The notes beneath the pieces were generated by a model that was not told the DNA's origin, did not search any database, and was given only the letters and a program-made list of their open reading frames with translations. Shown piece after piece: positions 34,379 through 41,801 of a stretch of DNA of 64,000 nucleotides. How positions within the stretch are numbered: position 1 is the first letter of the stretch; each line of letters starts with the position of its first letter. A program made the position numbers and the translations under genes. Source of the DNA: an uncultured Sphingomonadaceae bacterium (lineage in GTDB: Bacteria; Pseudomonadota; Alphaproteobacteria; Sphingomonadales; Sphingomonadaceae); the NCBI GenBank assembly GCA_947501325.1, contig CANMVC010000002.1:124001-188000 (forward strand). The letters are read 5' to 3'.

Positions 34379-34807
34379 TCACACAAAAGTTGTAAAAAAA
34401 GCATTCATCGCCATGATCAGCAGGCATAATGTCGATGCCAGGAACAACATGAAGCGCACATTCACAAGGTTGACGGTGGCCTGCCAGATGCTGTGAGCGA
34501 TCCGCAGCAAGACATAGCCCCACGCCAGCCACAGATTGATCCCTGTCCCCGCCTCAGCGATCGCAAGGATAATGACAGTAGCGTAAAACAGCGTCGGCTG
34601 TTCCATCAGATGGGTATAGTTGTGAGACTTCCACGCAACCTTGTCAGGCAGTTGCGGATCGACATCCGGACCCCGGCCACCGGGTTTGGCGGCGATGTCG
34701 ATGCCCATTTTCTTGGCTGCCGGAAGCCGCGTCCCGGCCATCCAGAAAAGCATGACAAGAGACCAGATGACCAGCAGGGCTGCCGGCGCCAATATTGCAG
34801 TGCTCAT
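34379..34807 (-). CDS. MAPEG family membrane protein, copy 2
   Basis: A 142-residue paralogue of the neighbouring MAPEG protein. It shows four helices and the segment WKSHNYTHLMEQPTLFYATV, plus a Gly/Pro-rich loop (AAKPGGRGPDVDPQLPDK) between helix one and the conserved region. The first gene of the leftward run MAPEG-MAPEG-nitrilase, with GGAGGAAAC before the ATG. Glutathione-linked detoxification is a reasonable guess from the family; the fixed tandem suggests a hetero-oligomer or different substrates. Confidence 0.88.
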   Translation of the reverse strand: MSTAILAPAALLVIWSLVMLFWMAGTRLPAAKKMGIDIAAKPGGRGPDVDPQLPDKVAWKSHNYTHLMEQPTLFYATVIILAIAEAGTGINLWLAWGYVLLRIAHSIWQATVNLVNVRFMLFLASTLCLLIMAMNAFFTTFV

Positions 34808-34890
34808 GATAGTTTCCTCCCCAATTAGTCAATAATTGGGCGGAACCTGCGTCACATATTGTAAATTGTCAAATGCAACTTAATCGGAGC

Positions 34891-36090
34891 TTATGCGCCC
34901 GGGAAAGACACCACATTTTCACGATCTGTGCGGTCGAGATTTTCGCCGACATAGAGGCTTGCCATCGGTTCGTCCGCCACATCATGGTCATCGATCGAAC
35001 CATAGCCGTTAAACTTGGTGCGCATTGCCGATCCATAAGCGCCAAGCATGCCAATCTCGATATAGTCGCCGGTCTTCACATCTGCGGGCAGCATGAAGGG
35101 TCCGGCCATATGATCCATGTCATCGCAAGTGGGGCCGTAAAAGCTATATTCTGCTGTCGCTGCCGCATCGGATCCGTCACCGAGCAATTGCACCGGAAAG
35201 CGCCAGCCAATATGGGCTGCATCAAACAAGGTGCCATAAGCACCATCATTGATATATAGTTCATTGCCGCGTCGCTGCTCTACCTTGACGATGAGCGAAT
35301 TATATTCTGCGGACAAGGCACGACCCGGCTCGCACCAAAGTTCAGCCGAATAGCTGATTGGCAAATCTTCAAATGTCCGGTCAATCGCGTTGAAATAGTG
35401 GTTTAGCGATGGTGGCTCCATATCGGGATAGATAGACGGAAAGCCGCCGCCGACATTGACGATATCAACGGTGATAGATGCCTCTACAATCGCCGTACGC
35501 ACGCGTTCCAATGCGTGAACATAGGCCAGCGGCGTCATCGCCTGACTGCCAACATGGAAACAAATTCCCAGTTCATCGGCAACCTGACGCGCGCGTTGCA
35601 GCAGCTCTACAGACTGGTCCACAGCTACACCGAATTTGGATGCCAGACTGATCTGCGCAAATTCCGAAGCAACCTTGATACGGACACAAAGCGTCAGATC
35701 TTCTGCGCCATTGGTGGCCCGTTCAATCTTTTCCAGCTCATCCATGCTGTCGAGCGAGAATACACGAACGCCATGATCATAATAGGCTTCGCGGATTACC
35801 GCTTCCGATTTGATTGGGTGCATGAAGCACAGCACAGCCTCGGGAATGGTGCTGCGAACAAGACGCACTTCATCAATCGACGCCACATCAAAATGGGTCA
35901 CACCTTCACTAAACAACAAGTGCAACAGCGCAGGTGATGGATTCGCCTTCACCGCATAAAGCGACTTGCCGGGAAACTGCTCGACAAAATAGCGCGCAGC
36001 ACGCCGGGCCGCATGCGGACGGTTCAGTAAAACTGGAATATCGGGGCTAAGAGCCTTCGTCAGCTCCTGCGCATCATGGAAATTGTGCAA
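34891..36090 (-). CDS. Ornithine/lysine decarboxylase, PLP group IV type
   Basis: Decarboxylates ornithine to putrescine (lysine to cadaverine is possible). The 399 residues match the beta/alpha-barrel decarboxylase family. The PLP lysine is Lys48 in YAVKANPSP, followed by HVGSQ (179-183), the phosphate-binding GGGFP (214-218), EPGR (254-257) and the active-site GPTCDDMD with Cys322 and Asp323. The start is TTG at 36090, with AGGGGG nine bases before it. No ATG or GTG upstream suits. It follows nspC across a 166-base gap that holds a structured leader. With nspC and the dehydrogenase it forms the putrescine-to-spermidine route via carboxyspermidine. Confidence 0.9.
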   Translation of the reverse strand: MHNFHDAQELTKALSPDIPVLLNRPHAARRAARYFVEQFPGKSLYAVKANPSPALLHLLFSEGVTHFDVASIDEVRLVRSTIPEAVLCFMHPIKSEAVIREAYYDHGVRVFSLDSMDELEKIERATNGAEDLTLCVRIKVASEFAQISLASKFGVAVDQSVELLQRARQVADELGICFHVGSQAMTPLAYVHALERVRTAIVEASITVDIVNVGGGFPSIYPDMEPPSLNHYFNAIDRTFEDLPISYSAELWCEPGRALSAEYNSLIVKVEQRRGNELYINDGAYGTLFDAAHIGWRFPVQLLGDGSDAAATAEYSFYGPTCDDMDHMAGPFMLPADVKTGDYIEIGMLGAYGSAMRTKFNGYGSIDDHDVADEPMASLYVGENLDRTDRENVVSFPGA

Positions 36091-36104
36091 CTCAAGGGAC
36101 CCCC

Positions 36105-36256
36105 TAGATTTAAGATCGATTGAGCTGCCTTGCGGATTCGCAAGCGGCCATGGGGCAGCAAGGCGCGGCTATATTGCCGACTGGACGGTCTGTAAAGACC
36201 CAAAGCCTTATAAAAGCTGAACAGGATGAAAAATATTTTCACGTCCCGAAAGCTGG
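36105..36256 (-). promoter_or_regulatory. Structured leader of the ornithine decarboxylase gene, candidate speF-type element
   Basis: On the minus strand the 150 bases upstream of the decarboxylase can fold into several hairpins. One is GGTCT-TTAC-AGACC (plus coordinates 36187-36200). Another is CTTGCG-AATC-CGCAAG (36129-36144), enclosed by GCTGCC (36154-36159) pairing with GGCAGC (36124-36129). A purine-rich ribosome-binding site follows. Rfam has a speF leader family upstream of alphaproteobacterial ornithine decarboxylases. I assign it by position and structure only. Confidence 0.45.
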
Positions 36257-37420
36257 CTAGCTCAAGCGATCGCGAAATTCCGTCCAGTCAAACTGCTTCA
36301 CACAACGCAGATCATCGGTCTCGCTATTCCACAGCCAGATAGAGGGCAGGGGTACACCGTTAAATGTATTGGTTTTGACCATCGAATAATGGGCCTGATC
36401 GAGAAAGGCGATCCGCTGGCCGATATGTACCGGTTCTGGCAGCCGGTAGTCGCCGATAATATCACCCGCGAGACAGCTTGGTCCGCCCAGCCTGATCGCA
36501 TCCCCATCGCTGGCTTCGTTCAACATCGCGGGGCGATAAGGTGCTTCGATTACGTCGGGCATATGACAAGTGGCTGATATATCAGTAATACCAATGGGCA
36601 TGTCGTTATCGAAAACGTCCAGTATCTCGCCGACCAATATCCCTGCATCGAGCGCCACGGCCTCGCCGGGTTCGAGATAAATCTCGCAACCGGACTTGGC
36701 CTTGAGCTCGGTTAGAAACTCAACCAGCGCATCGCGGTCATAATCATCCCGGGTAATATGATGACCGCCGCCCAGATTGATCCATTTGAGTTGTTCGAAA
36801 TAGGGAGCGATTAGCGGTTCTATCGTTGCCCAGGTCTGTTCCAGGGCATCGAAATTTTGCTCACACAGATTGTGAAAATGGATGCCGGAAATATCACCGA
36901 AATGACCGGCCTGCAGCTGTGATACTGGAAAGCCCAAACGGCTGTGTTTTTGGCTGGGATCATATTTTGGTGTTTCACCCAGTGCAATTTCGGGGTTCAG
37001 GCGAAGACCAATATCGCAATCATCCAGACCGGCAATGGACCGGCTTTTCCACCGACGAATTTGTGCAGGATTGTTGAAAGTGACATGATGGGAAAGAGCC
37101 GCAATCTCGACCAGATCATCCGCTTTGTAAGCGGGGGAATAGGTGCTGATAGGACCGTTGAAATGCTTATTGGCTAGCTTTGCTTCCCAAAGCCCGGACG
37201 CACAAAAGCCGTCGAGATATTGATCGATCAGCGGCGCAAGTGACCACATCGAAAAAGCTTTAAGCGCAAGCAGCACTTTCGCGCCAGATCGCGCCTTTAC
37301 ATCGGCCAATATCTCAAGATTGCGGCGAACCGCCGCTTCATCCACCACAAAGGCGGGCGAGGGGACCCGCGCCAGATCAAAATGCGCAAATGCGCCGGGA
37401 TCGCCTGCTTTGGTTTCCAT
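36257..37420 (-). CDS. nspC: Carboxynorspermidine decarboxylase
   Basis: PLP enzyme that decarboxylates carboxynorspermidine or carboxyspermidine to the triamine. The 387 residues show the PLP Lys54 in LLALKAFSMW, FHNLCEQNF, NLGGGHHI, the EPGEAV motif, and GGPSCLAGDIIGDY as the active-site cysteine loop. These are the NspC signatures; they separate it from diaminopimelate decarboxylase. It lies downstream of the carboxynorspermidine synthase gene, separated by a 127-base repeat, and upstream of the ornithine decarboxylase. In Alphaproteobacteria this set most likely makes spermidine or homospermidine-like triamines. Confidence 0.93.
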   Translation of the reverse strand: METKAGDPGAFAHFDLARVPSPAFVVDEAAVRRNLEILADVKARSGAKVLLALKAFSMWSLAPLIDQYLDGFCASGLWEAKLANKHFNGPISTYSPAYKADDLVEIAALSHHVTFNNPAQIRRWKSRSIAGLDDCDIGLRLNPEIALGETPKYDPSQKHSRLGFPVSQLQAGHFGDISGIHFHNLCEQNFDALEQTWATIEPLIAPYFEQLKWINLGGGHHITRDDYDRDALVEFLTELKAKSGCEIYLEPGEAVALDAGILVGEILDVFDNDMPIGITDISATCHMPDVIEAPYRPAMLNEASDGDAIRLGGPSCLAGDIIGDYRLPEPVHIGQRIAFLDQAHYSMVKTNTFNGVPLPSIWLWNSETDDLRCVKQFDWTEFRDRLS

Positions 37421-37425
37421 ATAGC

Positions 37426-37547
37426 CTCCCTCTCCCTCTTCAGGGGAGAGGGCCGGGGAGAGGGGGAATCCAATTTCCCCGGCCAGTAAGATAAATTTTG
37501 AGAGACTGCCCCTCTCCCTAACCCTATCCCCTCAAGGGGAGAGGGGA
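37426..37547. repeat. GC-rich intergenic palindromic repeat in the polyamine cluster
   Basis: Fills almost the whole gap between the carboxynorspermidine synthase and nspC. Each side carries copies of CCTCTCCC and GGGGAGAGGG, with 37430-37475 and 37508-37546 inverted to one another. The middle holds AATTTCCCCGGCCAGTAAG. The element resembles the widespread proteobacterial CCCTCTCCCC...GGGGAGAGGG intergenic repeat that gives spurious PSPRPSPLKRERE-type peptides. Confidence 0.8.
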
Positions 37548-38765
37548 CTAGAATTCCAACGGCCCATCCAGCTCTTCCAGCGTCCACGGCAAGCCATGTT
37601 CATTGAGCATATCCATAAACGGATCGGGATCAAATTCTTCCATATTGAAGACACCTTTGCCGACCCATTTGCCGGACAGCATCAAGGCTGATCCAATCAT
37701 CGCCGGCACGCCGGTTGTGTAGCTCACACCCTGATTGCCAGTCTCCTTAAACGCCGCCTCGTGGCTGCAGATATTTTTGACGTACAGCGTCTTCTGGACC
37801 CCGCCTTTTTCACCGGTCGCAATCACCCCGATATTGGTGTTGCCCTTTGTCGTCTCGCCCAGGCTTGCAGGTTCGGGCAATACGGCTTTCAGAAACTGCA
37901 GCGGAATAATCTCGCGGCCCTCATACATAACCGGATCAATCCGGGTCATGCCTACATTTTGCAGCACTTCCAGATGGGTAAGATAGGCATCGCCGAACGT
38001 CATCCAGAACCGGATGCGCTTGATTTCCGGAATATGGGTTTTGAGCGATTCAATTTCCTCATGATACATGAGATACATGTTCTTCGGACCCACGGCCTCG
38101 AAATCAAATTCCTGTTTGTGGGACAGGGCAGGTGTCTCGACCCATTCGCCATTTTCCCAATGGCGCGCAGGAGCGGTCACTTCGCGGATATTGATTTCCG
38201 GATTGAAATTGGTGGCGAAATGCTGGCCATGATCACCGCCATTGCAATCCAGAATGTCGACCGTGTCGATCCGGTCGAAATGATGTTTTTTAAGCCATGA
38301 TGTGAAAATGGAAGTGACCCCGGGGTCAAAGCCGGATCCAAGCAGCGCCATGATACCGGCATCCTTGAAGCGATCATGATAATCCCATTGCCATTTATAT
38401 TCGAACTTGGCTTCGTCGCGTGGTTCGTAATTGGCTGTGTCGAGATAATCAGTATTGGTAGCCAGACAGGCATCCATGATTGGCAAATCCTGATAAGGCA
38501 GGGCCAGATTGACGACGAGAGCGGGCTGCACTTTTTCGATCAGCGCAGTCATGGCGGGAACGTCATCTGCATCAATTTGGGCAGTTTCAATCACTACGCC
38601 GGTACGGGCCTTGACGGACTCGGCAATGGCTTCGCATTTGGAAACCGTGCGACTGGCCAGCATGATTTCTGAAAAGGGACCAGTTTCTTTGGCTATCAGT
38701 TGCGCCATCTTGTGCACTGCCACTGAACTGACACCACCTGCACCAATCACCAAAACTTTGCTCAT
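37548..38765 (-). CDS. Carboxynorspermidine/carboxyspermidine synthase (dehydrogenase)
   Basis: Saccharopine-dehydrogenase-fold enzyme that condenses a diamine with aspartate semialdehyde and reduces the Schiff base. It has 405 residues from ATG 38765 (GTG at 38774 is an alternative). The Rossmann loop is KVLVIGAGGVSSVAVHKMAQL at the N-terminus. DILDCNGGDHGQHFATNFNPEINIREVTAPARHW and VSYTTGVPAMIGSALM are family segments. The aspartate semialdehyde would come from Asd (11.7 kb) and putrescine from the decarboxylase at 35 kb. It is the first gene of the leftward polyamine run, divergent from the threonine dehydratase-like gene. Confidence 0.9.
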   Translation of the reverse strand: MSKVLVIGAGGVSSVAVHKMAQLIAKETGPFSEIMLASRTVSKCEAIAESVKARTGVVIETAQIDADDVPAMTALIEKVQPALVVNLALPYQDLPIMDACLATNTDYLDTANYEPRDEAKFEYKWQWDYHDRFKDAGIMALLGSGFDPGVTSIFTSWLKKHHFDRIDTVDILDCNGGDHGQHFATNFNPEINIREVTAPARHWENGEWVETPALSHKQEFDFEAVGPKNMYLMYHEEIESLKTHIPEIKRIRFWMTFGDAYLTHLEVLQNVGMTRIDPVMYEGREIIPLQFLKAVLPEPASLGETTKGNTNIGVIATGEKGGVQKTLYVKNICSHEAAFKETGNQGVSYTTGVPAMIGSALMLSGKWVGKGVFNMEEFDPDPFMDMLNEHGLPWTLEELDGPLEF

Positions 38766-38818
38766 ATCGCACACTCATTTTGCTAGAGGAATCGAGTAAC
38801 CGCATATAGAAGGACGCC

Positions 38819-39799
38819 ATGACAGAGCAATTACTTTTGGACCCGAACCGAAAACCAAGTGCGGCGGGCGTCGAAAGGGCGGCTGCCAAGGTTGCGGATA
38901 TTCTTCCCAAAACGCCATTGCTGCCATTGACCGTCGCTGGAAAGACAATCTGGTGCAAAGCGGAATGCCTGCAGCCGATCGGAGCCTTCAAAATACGCGG
39001 CGGATGGCATCGTCTTACCGATCTCGACGAAAAGCAACGCAAGAGCGGTGTGGTGGCCTTTTCGAGCGGCAATCACGCGCAGGGCGTGGCGTGGGCTGCG
39101 CGGCGCCTTGGCATCAAAGCTATCATTATCATGCCGGCGGATGCGCCACTTGCGAAACTGGAGAATACGAAGAAGCTGGGTGCCGAAGTCATTACCTATG
39201 ATCGTCTGGCTGATTCCCGCGAAGAATTGGCGGCAGAGTTGGCAGGTAAAAACGGCGCGGTGGTTGTTCCCAGTTTTGACGATCCCTGGATTATCGAAGG
39301 GCAGGGCAGCACCGGCGTGGAGATTCGTGAACAGATGATGGAGCAAGCGGGCGGTGTGCCCGATCACCTCGTTGCCTGCTGCGGCGGTGGCGGATTGGCG
39401 ACAGGAATTTCGCTGGTCAATCCCGAAGCGGGCATAACGGTTGTCGAACCGGAAGGCTGGGACGATATGAAACGGTCGCTGGAAGGTGGCAGCATCGTTC
39501 CGGTTCAGGATAATCCGCCTGAAACAGAATGTGATGCCTTGCAAACCTTGCTGGTTTCACCGCTGACTTTTGACGTATTGAAAGCGCGTAAGGCGACGGG
39601 TCTCGCTGTCACCAAGGCGGAAGTGCATCATGCGATGCGGGTGGCGTTTGAAAAACTGCGTCTGGTTGTGGAGCCGGGCGGAGCTGTGGCCCTGGCCGCG
39701 ATATTGTCCGGTAAAGCCGCTGTTACAGACAGAACCGTCATTACAATTTCCGGTGGCAACGTCGACCGTGACCGGTTCGCTGCGATAATAGGTGCTTGA
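38819..39799 (+). CDS. Threonine dehydratase / serine racemase-like PLP enzyme
   Basis: Fold-type II PLP enzyme, 326 residues. The Schiff-base Lys58 lies in LQPIGAFKIRGG, followed by the phosphate-binding/Asn loop SSGNHAQGVAWAA and CCGGGGLATGIS. No C-terminal ACT regulatory domain is present, so it is the short, catabolic or racemase-like form rather than IlvA. The reaction is either threonine to 2-ketobutyrate or serine racemisation/dehydration. It is divergently transcribed from the carboxynorspermidine synthase (53-base shared region), and ends 38 bases before the sigma factor gene. Confidence 0.85.
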   Translation: MTEQLLLDPNRKPSAAGVERAAAKVADILPKTPLLPLTVAGKTIWCKAECLQPIGAFKIRGGWHRLTDLDEKQRKSGVVAFSSGNHAQGVAWAARRLGIKAIIIMPADAPLAKLENTKKLGAEVITYDRLADSREELAAELAGKNGAVVVPSFDDPWIIEGQGSTGVEIREQMMEQAGGVPDHLVACCGGGGLATGISLVNPEAGITVVEPEGWDDMKRSLEGGSIVPVQDNPPETECDALQTLLVSPLTFDVLKARKATGLAVTKAEVHHAMRVAFEKLRLVVEPGGAVALAAILSGKAAVTDRTVITISGGNVDRDRFAAIIGA

Positions 39800-39837
39800 A
39801 ACTTTGGTGAATTATCATAGTCTCTGCGGCGGAGAAT

Positions 39838-40407
39838 ATGTCCCAATCCAGTGAAACAGATCGCGCCCGCGCGCAGCTCTCGGCCCTGATCGGGCAGGCC
39901 GCTGATGGTGACCGTCAGGCGTTTCAGGATATATATAATCTGACTTCGGCGAAACTTTTTGGCGTTTGCCTCCGTATCTTGAATGATCGCCAGGCATCGG
40001 AAGATGCGCTGCAGGATGCCTATGTCAAAGTCTGGCGCAGCGCAGGGCGGTTCGATGCAAAGCGTGCCAGTCCGATAACTTGGCTGGCCACCATAGCGCG
40101 CAACACCGCCATTGATCGGAAACGATCGGGCGGTAACCGGGTGATGGTTTCGGATGATGCCATAAAGGATATGGCAGCGGATGAACAAAGTGCATTGGAA
40201 AGATTAGAGAAAAAGGAAGGCGCGGATATTTTGAACAAATGCCTTGATAGTCTGGAAGCCCGGCAGCGCAACGTAATCCGAACGGCTTTCTTTGAAGGGC
40301 ATAGCTACAATGAATTGGCACAGAAGCTGGGCACGCCATTAGGGACGGTTAAAAGCTGGGTTCGCAGGGGATTGAAGCGTTTGAAGGATTGCATGGACGA
40401 TGGTTGA
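39838..40407 (+). CDS. ECF RNA polymerase sigma factor
   Basis: A 189-residue extracytoplasmic-function sigma factor. Region 2 spans about residues 25-95 (LRILNDRQASEDALQDAYVKVWRSAGRFDAKR..) and region 4 about 125-185 (LEARQRNVIRTAFFEGHSYNELAQKLGTPLGTVKSWVRRGLKRLKDCM). The gene overlaps an anti-sigma gene by eight bases, and a fasciclin gene follows. The same gene set (SigK-RskA with FAS1-domain targets) is known from mycobacteria, so I place it near the SigK/ECF19-type group by context. GGCGGAGAA precedes the ATG at 39838. It probably autoregulates, but I see no convincing promoter in the short upstream gap. Confidence 0.9.
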   Translation: MSQSSETDRARAQLSALIGQAADGDRQAFQDIYNLTSAKLFGVCLRILNDRQASEDALQDAYVKVWRSAGRFDAKRASPITWLATIARNTAIDRKRSGGNRVMVSDDAIKDMAADEQSALERLEKKEGADILNKCLDSLEARQRNVIRTAFFEGHSYNELAQKLGTPLGTVKSWVRRGLKRLKDCMDDG

Positions 40408-41104
40408 AGAAACGGAACCGCTGAAAGATGACGAGGCACTGGCCGCCGAGCTGGTGCTTGGGCTGCTGGATGGTGACGAGAAAGCCAGGGCGCTGCGCGT
40501 GCAACTTTCCGATCCAAAATTTGCGCAGACAGTTGATGAGTGGAATGCGCGCATCGATCCGCTTTTTCAGGAAATTAAAGAAGTCGAGCCAGTGGCATCT
40601 GTCTGGGACGGGATTGAGAGCCGGCTTGACGGGGGATCATCTTCCTCCAGCGTGGTGGTGCAGTTGAAACGCTGGCGCATGGGGGCGATTGTGTCTGGCG
40701 CGCTGGCAGCCTGTCTGGCGCTGGCTTTGATTGTCGGTCCTGGCACCTTAGCGCCAACTTCCGAGCCCCGGTCTGTGGCGGTTGCGCAACTGACCGGCAA
40801 TATTGAGGGGCTGGTTCTGGCGGTGTCCTACAATCCTGAAACTGCCGAAATGCGGGTTGATGTGGATGGTATGCCGGAAACCGACACGGCCCCGGAAATC
40901 TGGGTTGTCGATCAGGACGGCGTCTTCCGCTCCCTGGGCCAGATCGGCCGTGATGGCGTTAGCGAGATGACGGTCCCCAGCGACCACCGCGAATTCATCA
41001 CTTCCGCGGCAACTTTACAACTTACCATGGAACCCCCCTCCGAAACTCCCCACGCCAAACCCACCGGAGAACCAGTCGCAATGGGCAAAATAACAATTAT
41101 TTGA
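40400..41104 (+). CDS. RskA-like membrane anti-sigma factor
   Basis: A 234-residue anti-sigma factor. The N-terminal cytoplasmic helical domain (about 1-75) lies before a single membrane helix at about 94-113, followed by a periplasmic RskA C-terminal domain (QLTGNIEGLVLAVSYNPETAEMRVDVDGMPETDTAPEIWVVDQDGVFRSLGQI). It overlaps the sigma gene by eight bases, ensuring matched expression. The zinc-binding HxxxCxxC motif of ZAS anti-sigma factors is absent. It presumably binds the sigma factor until proteolysis or a redox or envelope signal releases it; the signal is unknown. Confidence 0.88.
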   Translation: MVEETEPLKDDEALAAELVLGLLDGDEKARALRVQLSDPKFAQTVDEWNARIDPLFQEIKEVEPVASVWDGIESRLDGGSSSSSVVVQLKRWRMGAIVSGALAACLALALIVGPGTLAPTSEPRSVAVAQLTGNIEGLVLAVSYNPETAEMRVDVDGMPETDTAPEIWVVDQDGVFRSLGQIGRDGVSEMTVPSDHREFITSAATLQLTMEPPSETPHAKPTGEPVAMGKITII

Positions 41105-41112
41105 TCGATTTT

Positions 41113-41140
41113 GCATCCGTTGCAAAACTCTCCCCGTAAC
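41113..41140 (+). promoter_or_regulatory. Candidate ECF-type promoter before the fasciclin gene
   Basis: GCATCC at 41113-41118 and CGTAAC at 41135-41140 with 16 bases between, 48 bases before the fasciclin ATG. The mycobacterial SigK consensus, as I recall, is CCATCC with CCGAAT at 16-17 bases, so the resemblance is notable given the sigma/RskA/FAS1 context. Inference. Confidence 0.4.
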
Positions 41141-41187
41141 TCCTCGCATATCCAGCTTCGGATATGGTTTTTTAGGAGTTACCCCCA

Positions 41188-41742
41188 ATGAAGAATATTC
41201 GTTTTTCCAAAGTCGCAGTAGCATTAGTCGGTTCGCTTGCACTGGTCAGTGGTGGCAGTGCTTATGCCATGAAGCATCACGCGGAAATGTCCTCGCAGAA
41301 TATCGTTGAGAAAGCCGCCAGTACCGATGATTTCTCCACTCTGGTCGCCGCAGTCACCGCTGCTGATCTTGCTGGTACTTTGTCCAGTGAAGGCCCTTTT
41401 ACGGTATTTGCGCCTCTGAATTCAGCTTTTGCAAAACTCCCTGAAGGAACCGTCGAAACGTTGGTGAAGCCTGAGAATAAAGAGACCCTTACCTCAATCC
41501 TGACCTATCACGTGGTAGCCGGTCGCTTCAAAGCCAAAGATGTGATGGGCTTAATCAAGAAAGCGCCTGACGGTGTTGCTTCAATTCCAACCGTCCAAGG
41601 TGGTGTATTGAAGGCATCCATGGGAAGCGACGGTTCATTGACGCTCACTGATGCGAAGGGCGGTATGTCAAAAGTCGTTATGGCCGACGTGAACCAGTCC
41701 AACGGCGTAATTCACGCCATCGATACGGTTGTAATGCCCTAA
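41188..41742 (+). CDS. Secreted fasciclin (FAS1) domain protein
   Basis: A 184-residue exported protein. A signal peptide (KNIRFSKVAVALVGSLAL, cleavage after AYA at 27) is followed by one FAS1 domain, about 38-184. The H1 motif is TVFAPLNSAFAKLP and the H2 region LTYHVVAGRF; GVIHAIDTVVMP is the closing strand. FAS1 domains mediate adhesion or membrane association in bacteria. Probably the target of the sigma factor encoded just upstream. AGGAG(TTACCCCCA) lies before the ATG. A strong bidirectional terminator follows. Confidence 0.93.
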   Translation: MKNIRFSKVAVALVGSLALVSGGSAYAMKHHAEMSSQNIVEKAASTDDFSTLVAAVTAADLAGTLSSEGPFTVFAPLNSAFAKLPEGTVETLVKPENKETLTSILTYHVVAGRFKAKDVMGLIKKAPDGVASIPTVQGGVLKASMGSDGSLTLTDAKGGMSKVVMADVNQSNGVIHAIDTVVMP

Positions 41743-41766
41743 AGATTGGACTTTTCAATCCCCCTG

Positions 41767-41800
41767 AGGCCTGCAGTGTTTCGACACTGCAGGCCTTATT
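41767..41800. terminator. Terminator with UUCG tetraloop after the fasciclin gene
   Basis: Perfect 13-base stem AGGCCTGCAGTGT / ACACTGCAGGCCT closed by a TTCG loop, followed by TATTCTT. It serves the fasciclin gene and, by position, the convergent ligase gene. Confidence 0.88.
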
Positions 41801-41801
41801 C

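Noticed and set aside
36060-36242. 60-residue minus-strand ORF across the start of the ornithine decarboxylase gene, as a leader peptide
   Set aside because: It starts with GTG, lacks a convincing ribosome-binding site and overlaps the decarboxylase start; its hydrophobic N-terminus is suggestive but not enough to call a leader peptide.
37297-37587. 96-residue minus-strand ORF through the intergenic repeat
   Set aside because: It is the artificial peptide produced by the CCTCTCCC/GGGGAGAGGG repeat (PSPRPSPLKRERE type), not a gene.
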